From Eubacteriales bacterium (GTDB lineage Bacteria; Bacillota; Clostridia; Christensenellales; SZUA-584): a stretch of DNA of 13,936 bases. The DNA lies in NCBI GenBank assembly GCA_028711205.1, contig JAQTSP010000040.1:1-13936 (forward strand). Direction: 5' to 3'. The notes under the pieces were generated by a model. The model had not been told where the DNA came from. It saw only the letters and a program-made list of their open reading frames with translations, and did no database searches. How positions within the stretch are numbered: the stretch's first letter is position 1; each line of letters starts with the position of its first letter. Below are positions 1 through 6,542 of the stretch, in pieces. The position numbers and the translations under genes were made by a program.

Positions 1-2
1 TC

Positions 3-512
3 AACGCCGTCGATTTCGCGAAAATGGCAGAGCAGTCGGGCGCAAGCGCTGTCACTGTCCATGGCCGGACAAGACAGCAGTTCTACAGCGGAAAATCGGA
101 CAATGGTATCATTGCAGAGGTCAAAAACGCTGTGGCGATCCCGGTCATCGGCAGCGGCGATATTTTCAGTGCGACCGATGCGGCGGCCATGCTTGACAAC
201 ACAGGCTGCGACGCAATCATGGTGGCAAGAGGCGCTCTCGGTAATCCGTTTATCTTCAGGGAAATACACCATTATTTGACAGGCGAAGCGCCTGTCCGCG
301 CAACGCCGGAGGAAAAAGCCGCCGCGCTTTTAAGGCAGGCCGCTCTGAGCGTTGCCGAGAAAGGCGAACCGTCCGCGATGCGCCAGATAAGAAAGCACGC
401 GGCGTGGTATCTTAAGGGCATAAGAGGAGCGGCAAAACTAAGAGAATCTGCGGTAAGGTTAAAGACGCTTGAGGATTTAGAGAAACTGCTTGCGGTGTTC
501 TTAAAGCTTTGA
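3..512 (+). CDS. dusB: tRNA-dihydrouridine synthase (DusB family), C-terminal part, 5' truncated by window edge
   Basis: This FMN enzyme reduces specific uridines in tRNA to dihydrouridine with NADPH. The frame is open from base 3, so the first 7 visible residues precede the first internal Met and the true start lies outside the window. About 169 residues are visible, roughly the last half of a 310-330 residue protein, so the catalytic Cys region is missing. Visible motifs are HGRTR followed by QFYSG (FMN/tRNA contact region), IGSGDIFS, and MVARGALGNPFIF (FMN phosphate-binding loop). After these comes the C-terminal helical tRNA-binding domain with RKHAAWYLKG. Family assignment is firm. The DusB subgroup rather than another Dus paralogue is inferred from the Bacillota context. 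No clear intrinsic terminator follows it. Confidence 0.9.
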   Translation, partial: NAVDFAKMAEQSGASAVTVHGRTRQQFYSGKSDNGIIAEVKNAVAIPVIGSGDIFSATDAAAMLDNTGCDAIMVARGALGNPFIFREIHHYLTGEAPVRATPEEKAAALLRQAALSVAEKGEPSAMRQIRKHAAWYLKGIRGAAKLRESAVRLKTLEDLEKLLAVFLKL

Positions 513-526
513 ATTGACGGGGCGAA

Positions 527-567
527 AACCGGATTATCAGTGTAAAAAACAAAAAATAATCCAGGTT
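527..567. repeat. Imperfect inverted repeat between dusB and mreB
   Basis: The arm AACCGGATTAT (527-537) pairs with ATAATCC-a-GGTT (556-567), giving 11 bp with one bulged A around an 18-nt A-rich loop. No U-tract follows it on the + strand, so it is not a convincing dusB terminator. Its right arm overlaps the first bases of the proposed mreB -35 box, so a regulatory role or a degenerate terminator are both possible. Confidence 0.4.
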
Positions 568-594
568 GAAAAAAGTCGGGATTTGTATTATAGT
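566..594 (+). promoter_or_regulatory. Predicted sigma-A promoter of mreB
   Basis: A -35 box TTGAAA (566-571) and a -10 box TATAGT (589-594) are separated by 17 nt, inside an A+T-rich stretch. Transcription would start near 601, giving a leader of about 57 nt. A perfect 12-bp palindrome, TGCATATATGCA (606-617), lies just downstream of the predicted start. A good ribosome binding site AAGAGGAG lies at 638-645. Confidence 0.6.
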
Positions 595-657
595 ATATGT
601 TAATCTGCATATATGCAACGTGGTGGTAAATAATCTTAAGAGGAGTTTTATAAATAG

Positions 658-1701
658 ATGGGCCTATTTGAATTTAATGATGTGGGAATAGATCTCGGCA
701 CGGCGAGTGTCCTTGTCTATGTGAAAGGCAAAGGCATCGTGCTTCGCGAGCCTTCCGTGGTCGCAGTCAACAGAAATACGGGGGAACTCTTGGCGATCGG
801 AGAGGACGCGCGCGTCATGCTTGGAAGAACACCCGGAAACATCGTTGCTGTGCGCCCGCTTCGAAACGGCGTGATATCAAACTTTCATGATACTGAAAGG
901 ATGCTCAGATATTTCTTGCGCAAAGTCATCGGGAGAAGGCTGTTTTTTAAACCGCGGGTCATCGTATGCGTACCGTCCGGCGTGACTGAGGTTGAGAGGC
1001 GTTCGGTCATAGAAGCGACAGAAGAAGCGGGTGCGAGGCATACCGCTTTGATCGAAGAACCAATGGCTGCGGCGATCGGTGCAAATATTGATATTGCGGC
1101 GCCGTTTGGGAACCTGGTCATGGACATCGGCGGCGGCACAACAGATATCGCCGTGATATCTCTTGGCGGCATCGTCATCAGCGACTCGGTTAAAGTCGCG
1201 GGCGACAAGTTTGACGAAGCCATTGTGCGTTATATGAAAAAGAAACATAATATGCTTATCGGGGACCGTACGGCCGAGGAGGTCAAGATCAACATCGGTT
1301 CCGCTTTTCCCCGGAAAGAGCAGATCTATATGGAAGTCGCCGGCCGGAACCTCATTTCAGGCCTTCCAAAGATGGTCACGGTGAGCTCAAACGAGACAAT
1401 CGAGGCGTTCGAAGAGCCGCTGCACACCATGATGGAAACGCTTCACGGCGTTCTTGAGCGTATTCCGCCGGAGCTGACCTCGGACATTGCCGACAACGGT
1501 ATTTGCATGACTGGCGGCGGTTCGCTTTTGTACGGCCTCGACAGGCTGCTGAGCGAAAAAACCGGCATACCGTGTTATGTCGCGGAAGACGCGATTTCCT
1601 GTGTCGCTATCGGTACGGGCCTCGCGCTTGACAATATGGATCTTTATGCAAACGGCACGGTATATGATTACCGCAGAGGCGAATACTACGATAATTACTA
1701 A
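658..1701 (+). CDS. mreB: Rod shape-determining protein MreB/Mbl
   Basis: Bacterial actin homologue that forms membrane-bound filaments beneath the cytoplasmic membrane and guides the peptidoglycan elongation machinery. The 347 residues fit the family's 330-350. Visible actin-fold motifs are phosphate-1 (IDLGTAS, 11-17), EEPMAAAIGA (133-142), phosphate-2 (DIGGGTTDI, 156-164) and the adenosine loop TGGGS (285-289). A hydrophobic LFF at 95-97, before KPRV, matches the loop that inserts into membrane in characterised MreB. The N-terminal region with VLVYVKGKGIVL resembles Mbl as much as MreB, so the paralogue is uncertain. mreC and mreD are not next to it, which also fits a stand-alone Mbl-type copy. 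The ATG start has AAGAGGAG 12 nt upstream. The C-terminus is tyrosine-rich (YDYRRGEYYDNY). The next gene encodes an LCP enzyme, a family reported to associate with MreB in Bacillus. Confidence 0.93.
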   Translation: MGLFEFNDVGIDLGTASVLVYVKGKGIVLREPSVVAVNRNTGELLAIGEDARVMLGRTPGNIVAVRPLRNGVISNFHDTERMLRYFLRKVIGRRLFFKPRVIVCVPSGVTEVERRSVIEATEEAGARHTALIEEPMAAAIGANIDIAAPFGNLVMDIGGGTTDIAVISLGGIVISDSVKVAGDKFDEAIVRYMKKKHNMLIGDRTAEEVKINIGSAFPRKEQIYMEVAGRNLISGLPKMVTVSSNETIEAFEEPLHTMMETLHGVLERIPPELTSDIADNGICMTGGGSLLYGLDRLLSEKTGIPCYVAEDAISCVAIGTGLALDNMDLYANGTVYDYRRGEYYDNY

Positions 1702-1706
1702 ATAAT

Positions 1707-1737
1707 AAAAGCATGCCTATTTGACATGTCTTTTTTT
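1707..1737 (+). terminator. Possible weak or leaky terminator after mreB
   Basis: The arm AAAAGCATG (1707-1715) pairs with CATG-t-CTTTT (1725-1734), with one bulged T and a 9-nt loop, followed by a run of seven T (1731-1737). The stem is A/T-rich and imperfect, so termination would be partial. The 3' arm overlaps the -35 box proposed for the next gene. Confidence 0.35.
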
Positions 1738-1748
1738 GTTTTTATATC
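1721..1748 (+). promoter_or_regulatory. Predicted sigma-A promoter of the LCP gene
   Basis: A consensus -35 TTGACA (1721-1726) and -10 TATATC (1743-1748) are separated by 16 nt. Transcription would begin near 1755, which places the upstream ATG at 1726 outside the transcript and supports the TTG start at 1780. Confidence 0.5.
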
Positions 1749-1779
1749 CCTGACGCTTTGTATGATAAGGAGAACACTG

Positions 1780-2889
1780 TTGGAAATAAAAGATTTTGAG
1801 AATTCCCGAAAACCAAAAAACAGATATGGCTTGGTGATAAAAATATTGCTCGGCGTTTTTTGTGTGCTTGTCGTCACCGCGGGCGTGTTTATATACACTT
1901 TATATACCATGGCGACTGACGATAACACAAGTTCGCTCTTTGAAGACCCCAGAGAAGAAGCTGTGGTCAATGACAGCGACCAGGTCATTATCGTACCGGA
2001 TAATGAGACGAGTGCCAGCTCAGGCACCATCGAGTATAACGGAAAAACATATGCGAAAAACGAGAATATCGTCAACCTTCTCTTTCTCGGTATCGACAGC
2101 GACAACGAACGCGAAGCGCTCCAGATGGGATACAGAAGCGATATGGTGATGGTCTGCGCGGTCGATGTCGCGACCAAGACGGCCACGCTGATTTCCATCC
2201 CGCGCGATACATATACGACCGTATACAAGATCGATATGGATACAGGTACGGTCTCGGATACCGAGCAAAACAGGATCAACACCGCTTTTACGTTTGGCGG
2301 CGGTTTCAAGCGTTATTCTTTCTGGAATTCTTATACGTGTGTTGAGATGTTTTTGGAAAGGCGCTGCGAGCTTGAAACCGATCTCGACTTCACGCTTGAT
2401 ATACCGGTCTACCTCTACGCCGGTATCGATATGGACGGGATCGCTTCGGTTGCTTCGGCTGTCGGCGGTGTCGAAGTCACGCTTGACACCTATATTCCGG
2501 GTGTCGGGAACGAGGGACAAACATTAACCCTAAAGGGTGAAAAAGCAGAGACATATTTAAGAGACAGGCACAACTCATCGGGTGCCGATATTGGCAGATC
2601 TGCCCACCAAAGGACATTTATGATCTCGCTTGCGAAGAAGATCAAAAGCATGGGCGCCGTGGATATGATGACAAGCCTGTATGATACGCTGCAAAACGAT
2701 GTGTATACAAATCTTTCGCTGGAACAAATTCTCGATTTTGCAAAGATACTGTTGAATGTGGATGTCGACGCGATAGAACAATATACGATAGAAGGCACAA
2801 GCGCAAAGAGTGGAACTGCTTACTATTATCACGATGAAGAAGCGACATTAGAACTTTTGCTCGACATCTATTATGTTGAGGTTTCCTGA
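1780..2889 (+). CDS. LytR-CpsA-Psr (LCP) family cell-wall glycopolymer ligase
   Basis: LCP enzymes move glycopolymers (teichoic acids, capsule or other secondary wall polymers) from undecaprenyl-pyrophosphate carriers onto peptidoglycan outside the membrane. I chose the TTG at 1780 (369 aa): AAGGAG (1767-1772) sits 7 nt upstream. The in-frame ATG at 1726 (387 aa) overlaps a consensus -35 box, and another ATG at 1762 lies before the ribosome binding site. A basic cytoplasmic tail is followed by one membrane helix (about residues 17-42). A linker precedes the extracellular LCP domain: LLFLGIDSD, YRSDMVMV, ISIPRDTYT, RINTAFTFGG, ASAVGGVEV, and YLRDRHNSSGADIGRSAHQR. The conserved RSD, SIPRDT and DxGRxxHQR elements that bind the pyrophosphate and Mg are present. 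The last roughly 70 residues carry no second recognisable domain. The polymer substrate cannot be read from the sequence. Confidence 0.92.
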   Translation: MEIKDFENSRKPKNRYGLVIKILLGVFCVLVVTAGVFIYTLYTMATDDNTSSLFEDPREEAVVNDSDQVIIVPDNETSASSGTIEYNGKTYAKNENIVNLLFLGIDSDNEREALQMGYRSDMVMVCAVDVATKTATLISIPRDTYTTVYKIDMDTGTVSDTEQNRINTAFTFGGGFKRYSFWNSYTCVEMFLERRCELETDLDFTLDIPVYLYAGIDMDGIASVASAVGGVEVTLDTYIPGVGNEGQTLTLKGEKAETYLRDRHNSSGADIGRSAHQRTFMISLAKKIKSMGAVDMMTSLYDTLQNDVYTNLSLEQILDFAKILLNVDVDAIEQYTIEGTSAKSGTAYYYHDEEATLELLLDIYYVEVS

Positions 2890-2900
2890 AAAAACACCTT

Positions 2901-2936
2901 GCCCGCTGTTTCATATTCAGCGGGCTTTTTTATTTT
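2901..2936 (+). terminator. Rho-independent terminator after the LCP gene
   Basis: GCCCGCTG (2901-2908) pairs perfectly with CAGCGGGC (2918-2925) around a 9-nt loop and is followed by a T-rich tract. It lies 11 nt after the LCP stop, with an A-rich stretch before it. Confidence 0.92.
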
Positions 2937-2947
2937 TTAAATAATGC

Positions 2948-2976
2948 TTGCATATTCTTTATTACTGTCATATTCT
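2948..2976 (+). promoter_or_regulatory. Possible promoter of the small membrane protein gene
   Basis: TTGCAT (2948-2953) and TATTCT (2971-2976) are 17 nt apart. The inverted repeat TACTGT (2963-2968) / ACAGTA (2983-2988) spans the -10 region, and CATATTCTT is directly repeated at 2951 and 2969. These could be an operator, but no regulator family is identifiable. Confidence 0.4.
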
Positions 2977-3024
2977 TGAGTTACAGTATATGTCAACGCG
3001 AACAGGTGCCAGGAGGTGTAATAT

Positions 3025-3462
3025 ATGTATAAAACGGCCTATGTGCTGGGGCTGATCGGTTCTATTGTCGGCATTATCGCAACGCTGCTGATGCTGATCA
3101 TCCGTCTGTTCATCAGCTTCATTTTCAGCATAATGGACTCCGTCTTTGATGGCGCAGGCTTGGAAAGTATTAACGGGTATATGAGCGCATATGCTTCCGC
3201 CGCGGTGATCGCCGGCTTTTTTCTTGCCGCCGCCGCGGTAATCCTCGGATTTATCGGGTCGTCCAGGTTGAAAAAGAACCGCAGAAAAGGCGGCGTGTTG
3301 CTGATCATTGCGGGCGGGTTTTCGCTGATTATCACCGCGGTACTGTCATTGATTTCTGTTTTCTTGGGAGTATGGTTCGCTGTGCCCGCGGCGCTTCTGC
3401 TGACCGGCGGTATCATGGCCGCCGCAAAAAAAGAACAAGCCCAAGATATTCTAAACGCATGA
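3025..3462 (+). CDS. Small four-helix integral membrane protein, function unknown
   Basis: 145 residues, very hydrophobic. Four likely membrane segments lie at about 6-36, 56-78, 89-112 and 114-134. A basic cytoplasmic loop (RLKKNRRKGG, 81-90) sits between the second and third. By the positive-inside rule both termini would be cytoplasmic or close to it. The layout and the opening VLGLIGSIVGIIATL resemble small DUF4064-like membrane proteins of Bacillota, but this is a resemblance only. No catalytic motif is visible. The start is well supported: AGGAGGTG (3011-3018) lies 6 nt before the ATG. It is monocistronic, enclosed by an upstream terminator and a downstream one whose stem begins in its own stop codon. 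Its position after the wall genes does not prove an envelope role. Confidence 0.8.
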   Translation: MYKTAYVLGLIGSIVGIIATLLMLIIRLFISFIFSIMDSVFDGAGLESINGYMSAYASAAVIAGFFLAAAAVILGFIGSSRLKKNRRKGGVLLIIAGGFSLIITAVLSLISVFLGVWFAVPAALLLTGGIMAAAKKEQAQDILNA

Positions 3463-3503
3463 CAAAGCCCCGAGTTTTGGTGTTCGGGGCTTTGTTGTTT
3501 TTT
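3462..3503 (+). terminator. Rho-independent terminator between convergent genes
   Basis: A perfect 12-bp stem, ACAAAGCCCCGA (3462-3473) with TCGGGGCTTTGT (3484-3495), has a 10-nt loop and is followed by a T-rich tract (3496-3503). It begins at the last base of the membrane protein stop codon. It lies 15 nt beyond the end of the convergent nadE gene, so the same hairpin may also block antisense readthrough. On the - strand it has no good U-tract. Confidence 0.9.
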
Positions 3504-3510
3504 GTGTTCT

Positions 3511-5421
3511 TTATTCCGTTTCGTCAAGGCTTTGAAGCCACATTTCCACCTCTGCGTCCGACGGCATCCGCCAGTCTCCTCTTGGCGAAAGCGACACGCT
3601 TCCCACCTTCGGGCCGTCCGGCATGCACGAGCGCTTGAACTGTGACGCGAAAAACCGCTTATAGAACCGTTTCAGCTGTTCTTTCAACTCGGCCCGCGAA
3701 TACGCGCCAAATGCTTTGCCGGCAAGAAGCAGTATCTTTTTCGGCGACATTTCGAACCTGAGTATATAGTACATAAAAAAGTCGTTGAGATCGTAAGCCC
3801 CTATCTGTTTTTGCGTATCCTGACGCTCGTCGCTGCCGCTTGGCGGCAGAAGCTCGGGAGAAGGCGGTATCGACACGATCTCTTCTGCGATCGCGCTCAG
3901 TATTTCGTCGTCCCTTGATACGTACAAAACCATTTCTTTGATCAGCGTTTTTGCCACTCCGGCATTGACGCCATACATCGATATCTGGTCTCCGGCGTAC
4001 GTGCAGAAACCAAGCGCAAGCTCGGAGAGATCGCCCGTGCCCACGACAAGGCCGCTATGCTGGTTCGCGAGATCCATCAGCACCTGCGTGCGTTCCCTTG
4101 CCTGCGCATTCTCGTATGTGATGTCGGCGGCGCCGCTGTGCCCCAGGTCTTTCAGATGCGCTTTTGCCGCGCCGACGATGCTGATTTCCTTCAGCTTTGC
4201 GCCTGTCGCGCGGACCAGCCGCCTTGCCAGCTCCTGCGTTGCGTCCGTGCTGCCAAACCCGGGCATGACAACGCCGATCACCGCGTCTTTTTTTACGCCG
4301 ATACGCTGCACCGCTTCGCTTGCAACCATCAGCGCAAGCGCCGAATCAAGGCCGCCCGATACGCCGATGACCACGCACCCGGATCCGGTATGCCGCAGCC
4401 TGCGCTCAAGCGCGGTCACCTGTATATTAAACACTTCTTTGCAGCGCGCGTCCCTTTGCCCTGCTTCGCCGGGTACAAACGGCATTTTGTCGATCTTTCT
4501 GTATTTGGGTTCCGTCTCTTTGGCGTTGAACATCACGCGCCTGTACTGTTTTTCCGGTCCTTGCGTAATAAACGTGTTCTTGAGTATCCTGTCGTGAGAC
4601 AGCCTGTGCAGGTCAAACTCTGTCACGCTCATATGCGGTTCAAACGAAAACCGTTCAGAACTCTCCAAGAGATAACCGTTTTCGGCCAGCACGGCATGGC
4701 CGCCGAACACCGTGTCCGTTGTCGATTCTCCGGGCCCGGCGGACACATACATGAAACCGCCGATATACCGCCCCGACTGATGCTTGATCATCTCCTGCCT
4801 GTACCCGCTTTTCCCCGCGAGCTCGTTGCTTGCCGAAATGTTGATGAACAATGTGGCGCCCGCCATCGCCTGATACGCGTGCGGCGGAAACGGTACCCAC
4901 AGATCCTCGCACAGCTCGACGCCAAAGACAAGCTCGCGTATCTGTTCGCATTCAAACAGTATATCCGTGCCGAACGGCGCTGTCTGCCCCGCGAGTTTGA
5001 CCGTTTTTCCCACCACGTCGATGCCCGACGCGAACCACCGCTGCTCATAATATTCCGAATAATTCGGGATATACGCTTTCGGCACGACACCCAGCAGGCG
5101 CCCCGACTGGAAAACGACCGCCGCGTTATAGAGCTTGTCGGATGAATAAACAGGCAAACCGACGATCGCGAGCGCTTTCGTATGCGCCGTTTCATCCAAA
5201 AGCTGTTTTAACGTATCCTGGCTCTGCTCTAAAATGCTTCTCTGCCTGAAAAGATCGCCAAGCGTATACGATGTGATGCAAAGCTCGGGAAAAGCAACGA
5301 TGCTGACGCCCTTTTCTTCGGCATCAAACATCATGGCCAATATGTTTTCCTTATTTTTTTTCAGATTGCCCACCGCGACCTTTGGCACCGCGGCAGCGGC
5401 CCTGATCAATCCACTGTTCAT
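3511..5421 (-). CDS. nadE: Glutamine-dependent NAD+ synthetase
   Basis: Cytoplasmic enzyme for the last step of NAD biosynthesis: deamido-NAD + glutamine + ATP gives NAD+ + glutamate + AMP + PPi. It has two fused domains. The N-terminal nitrilase-like glutaminase has the Glu-Lys-Cys triad visible as FPELC (E46), PKAYIPNY (K115) and GVELCEDLW (C171). The C-terminal synthetase has the ATP P-loop GVSGGLDSAL (355-360) and GTGDLSELALGFCTY. The start at 5421 (636 aa) is chosen because GGAGGGG (5428-5434) lies 6 nt upstream. A start at 5469 would overlap the preceding gene and has no matching support. The length fits the large bacterial glutamine-dependent class, so ammonia is produced in place and no separate amidotransferase is needed. 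It lies 22 nt after the solute-binding gene and is probably cotranscribed with it. Confidence 0.95.
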   Translation of the reverse strand: MNSGLIRAAAAVPKVAVGNLKKNKENILAMMFDAEEKGVSIVAFPELCITSYTLGDLFRQRSILEQSQDTLKQLLDETAHTKALAIVGLPVYSSDKLYNAAVVFQSGRLLGVVPKAYIPNYSEYYEQRWFASGIDVVGKTVKLAGQTAPFGTDILFECEQIRELVFGVELCEDLWVPFPPHAYQAMAGATLFINISASNELAGKSGYRQEMIKHQSGRYIGGFMYVSAGPGESTTDTVFGGHAVLAENGYLLESSERFSFEPHMSVTEFDLHRLSHDRILKNTFITQGPEKQYRRVMFNAKETEPKYRKIDKMPFVPGEAGQRDARCKEVFNIQVTALERRLRHTGSGCVVIGVSGGLDSALALMVASEAVQRIGVKKDAVIGVVMPGFGSTDATQELARRLVRATGAKLKEISIVGAAKAHLKDLGHSGAADITYENAQARERTQVLMDLANQHSGLVVGTGDLSELALGFCTYAGDQISMYGVNAGVAKTLIKEMVLYVSRDDEILSAIAEEIVSIPPSPELLPPSGSDERQDTQKQIGAYDLNDFFMYYILRFEMSPKKILLLAGKAFGAYSRAELKEQLKRFYKRFFASQFKRSCMPDGPKVGSVSLSPRGDWRMPSDAEVEMWLQSLDETE

Positions 5422-5443
5422 TGATATCCCCTCCGTTAAACCG

Positions 5444-6325
5444 CTATTCTTCAAGCAGGGCGTAATCAAACAGATCCCATTTTTCTATCAGCGCGTCCAG
5501 CGTACCGTCCTTCTGCATATCACGCAGCGTATCATCGACGGCATCGCAAAACACGCCAAGCAGCTTGCTCACTTCCACACAATAAGGATGCGGCATAAAC
5601 CGCTCCGACAGCAGAAGCATTCCTGCTTTTCCGTATATCTTCAAAAAAATCTCGTTTGCACATACACCGTCGACAAACCCTAAGCGAAGCGCTTCAACAG
5701 CCTCCTGGTATGACGCATAGACTTCAACAGCCGCGTCAATGTCATGCGCGCCAAGATAGGCTTCCAGTTTTGTATCATAATCTTCATCTTCGCTTTCGCT
5801 TTCGGCAAAAGACCCCTGTACGACCGCAACAATACCGCCGTCTAATCCGTCTTCGCTTGTCATCGCGCCCTCCATCACAAGAAACGCGGCGCCGTCCGAA
5901 TAGTATGCGGATGAATAGTTTATCCCGCTGGCGCTTCCCTCGATCGAAGCGCCAAACGCGATATCAAGATCTCCGTTAATCAAAAGCGCGTCTTTTGTCT
6001 CTGAGGTCACCAGTACATAGTTGACCAGTATATCTTGCCCGAAAAACCGGCTTGCAATCTCGTCCGCGATGTCTTTTTCAAGGCCTTCAAATGTACCTGT
6101 TTCCTCGTTATACGTACACAGCGCGTCGATATCGCCACGTAATCCGATGTTGATAACGCCGCGCGCGGCAACACTGTCCACAGCCGCTTGCTTCTGAGCT
6201 CTTTCCCGGCCTGCCGACGTCACAAAAAGTATAACCAGGAAAACAACGATAACGGCCAACGCTGAGACGATTATTTTTAATTGCTTTTTATTGATACGTA
6301 TGAGCCGTCTTTTTTTTAATCTCAA
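5444..6325 (-). CDS. Membrane-anchored family 3 solute-binding-like protein
   Basis: Periplasmic-binding-protein fold of the amino-acid ABC type (SBP_bac_3). After a very basic N-terminus (KKRRLIRINKKQLK) comes one membrane helix at about 18-37 with no lipobox cysteine, so it is more likely a signal anchor than a lipoprotein. The binding domain follows from about residue 56: VINIGLRGDID, GTFEGLEKDIADEIASRFFG, LINGDLDIAFGASI, INYSSAYYSDGAAFLV, and a C-terminal LRDMQKDGTLDALIEKW. The TPER-type Arg expected after the GDLDIAFG strand is absent (SIEGSASG instead). The usual late Asp is Asn in GVCANEIF. A Glu/Asp-rich insertion (ESESEDEDYD, 175-184) is unusual. No ABC permease or ATPase is adjacent. 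The start is a TTG with GGTGA (6332-6336) 6 nt upstream. Ligand unknown; transport subunit or extracellular sensor are both possible. Confidence 0.8.
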   Translation of the reverse strand: MRLKKRRLIRINKKQLKIIVSALAVIVVFLVILFVTSAGRERAQKQAAVDSVAARGVINIGLRGDIDALCTYNEETGTFEGLEKDIADEIASRFFGQDILVNYVLVTSETKDALLINGDLDIAFGASIEGSASGINYSSAYYSDGAAFLVMEGAMTSEDGLDGGIVAVVQGSFAESESEDEDYDTKLEAYLGAHDIDAAVEVYASYQEAVEALRLGFVDGVCANEIFLKIYGKAGMLLLSERFMPHPYCVEVSKLLGVFCDAVDDTLRDMQKDGTLDALIEKWDLFDYALLEE

Positions 6326-6341
6326 CGCCGTTCACCATGAT

Positions 6342-6384
6342 ACCGGAAATGACCGGGGAGAGGCATGCTCTCCCCGAAACCGGT
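6342..6384 (-). repeat. Strong hairpin in the leader of the solute-binding gene
   Basis: Read on the - strand, CGGGGAGAG (6376-6368) pairs perfectly with CTCTCCCCG (6362-6354) around a 5-nt loop. An outer stem ACCGG (6384-6380) / CCGGT (6346-6342) encloses it across short internal loops. No U-tract follows on either strand, so it is not an intrinsic terminator. It ends 5 nt before the GGTGA ribosome binding sequence and could control translation or stabilise the mRNA. Confidence 0.7.
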
Positions 6385-6464
6385 GTATTCCTTCGATAAT
6401 ATGCTATACGAGTCCCCCTTTACTTTTCAGCAAATCAATAATGACAATCGATATGAAGGAATAC
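6385..6464 (-). repeat. 10-bp inverted repeat enclosing 60 nt in the leader region
   Basis: GTATTCCTTC (6385-6394 on +) is the exact reverse complement of GAAGGAATAC (6455-6464). In a - strand transcript the two would close a 60-nt domain immediately next to the 6342-6384 hairpin, leaving no gap between the two helices. I matched no known riboswitch consensus. Confidence 0.6.
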
Positions 6465-6503
6465 GCATCTTTTTTGAACAGTAACCTTTTGAAAATCCAA
6501 CCG

Positions 6504-6521
6504 ATGAGTCATATCACTCAT
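6504..6521. repeat. Palindromic 6-bp inverted repeat, operator-like
   Basis: ATGAGT (6504-6509) and ACTCAT (6516-6521) are perfect inverted repeats around 6 nt. The element lies about 20 nt downstream of a possible - strand -10 box (6543-6548), a position suitable for a repressor site. It could also be a chance palindrome in A+T-rich DNA. Confidence 0.35.
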
Positions 6522-6542
6522 ACTGATGATTGTACAACATAT

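Noticed and set aside
4057..5145. Long + strand open frame (362 codons) opposite nadE
   Set aside because: The opposite strand encodes both complete NadE domains with catalytic residues; the + strand translation shows no family motif.
6385..6464. Glutamine (glnA-type) riboswitch, because of a GAAGGAA segment and the glutamine-using nadE downstream
   Set aside because: Only a short segment resembles that RNA; the conserved core sequence expected before it is not present, so the match is not supportable by eye.
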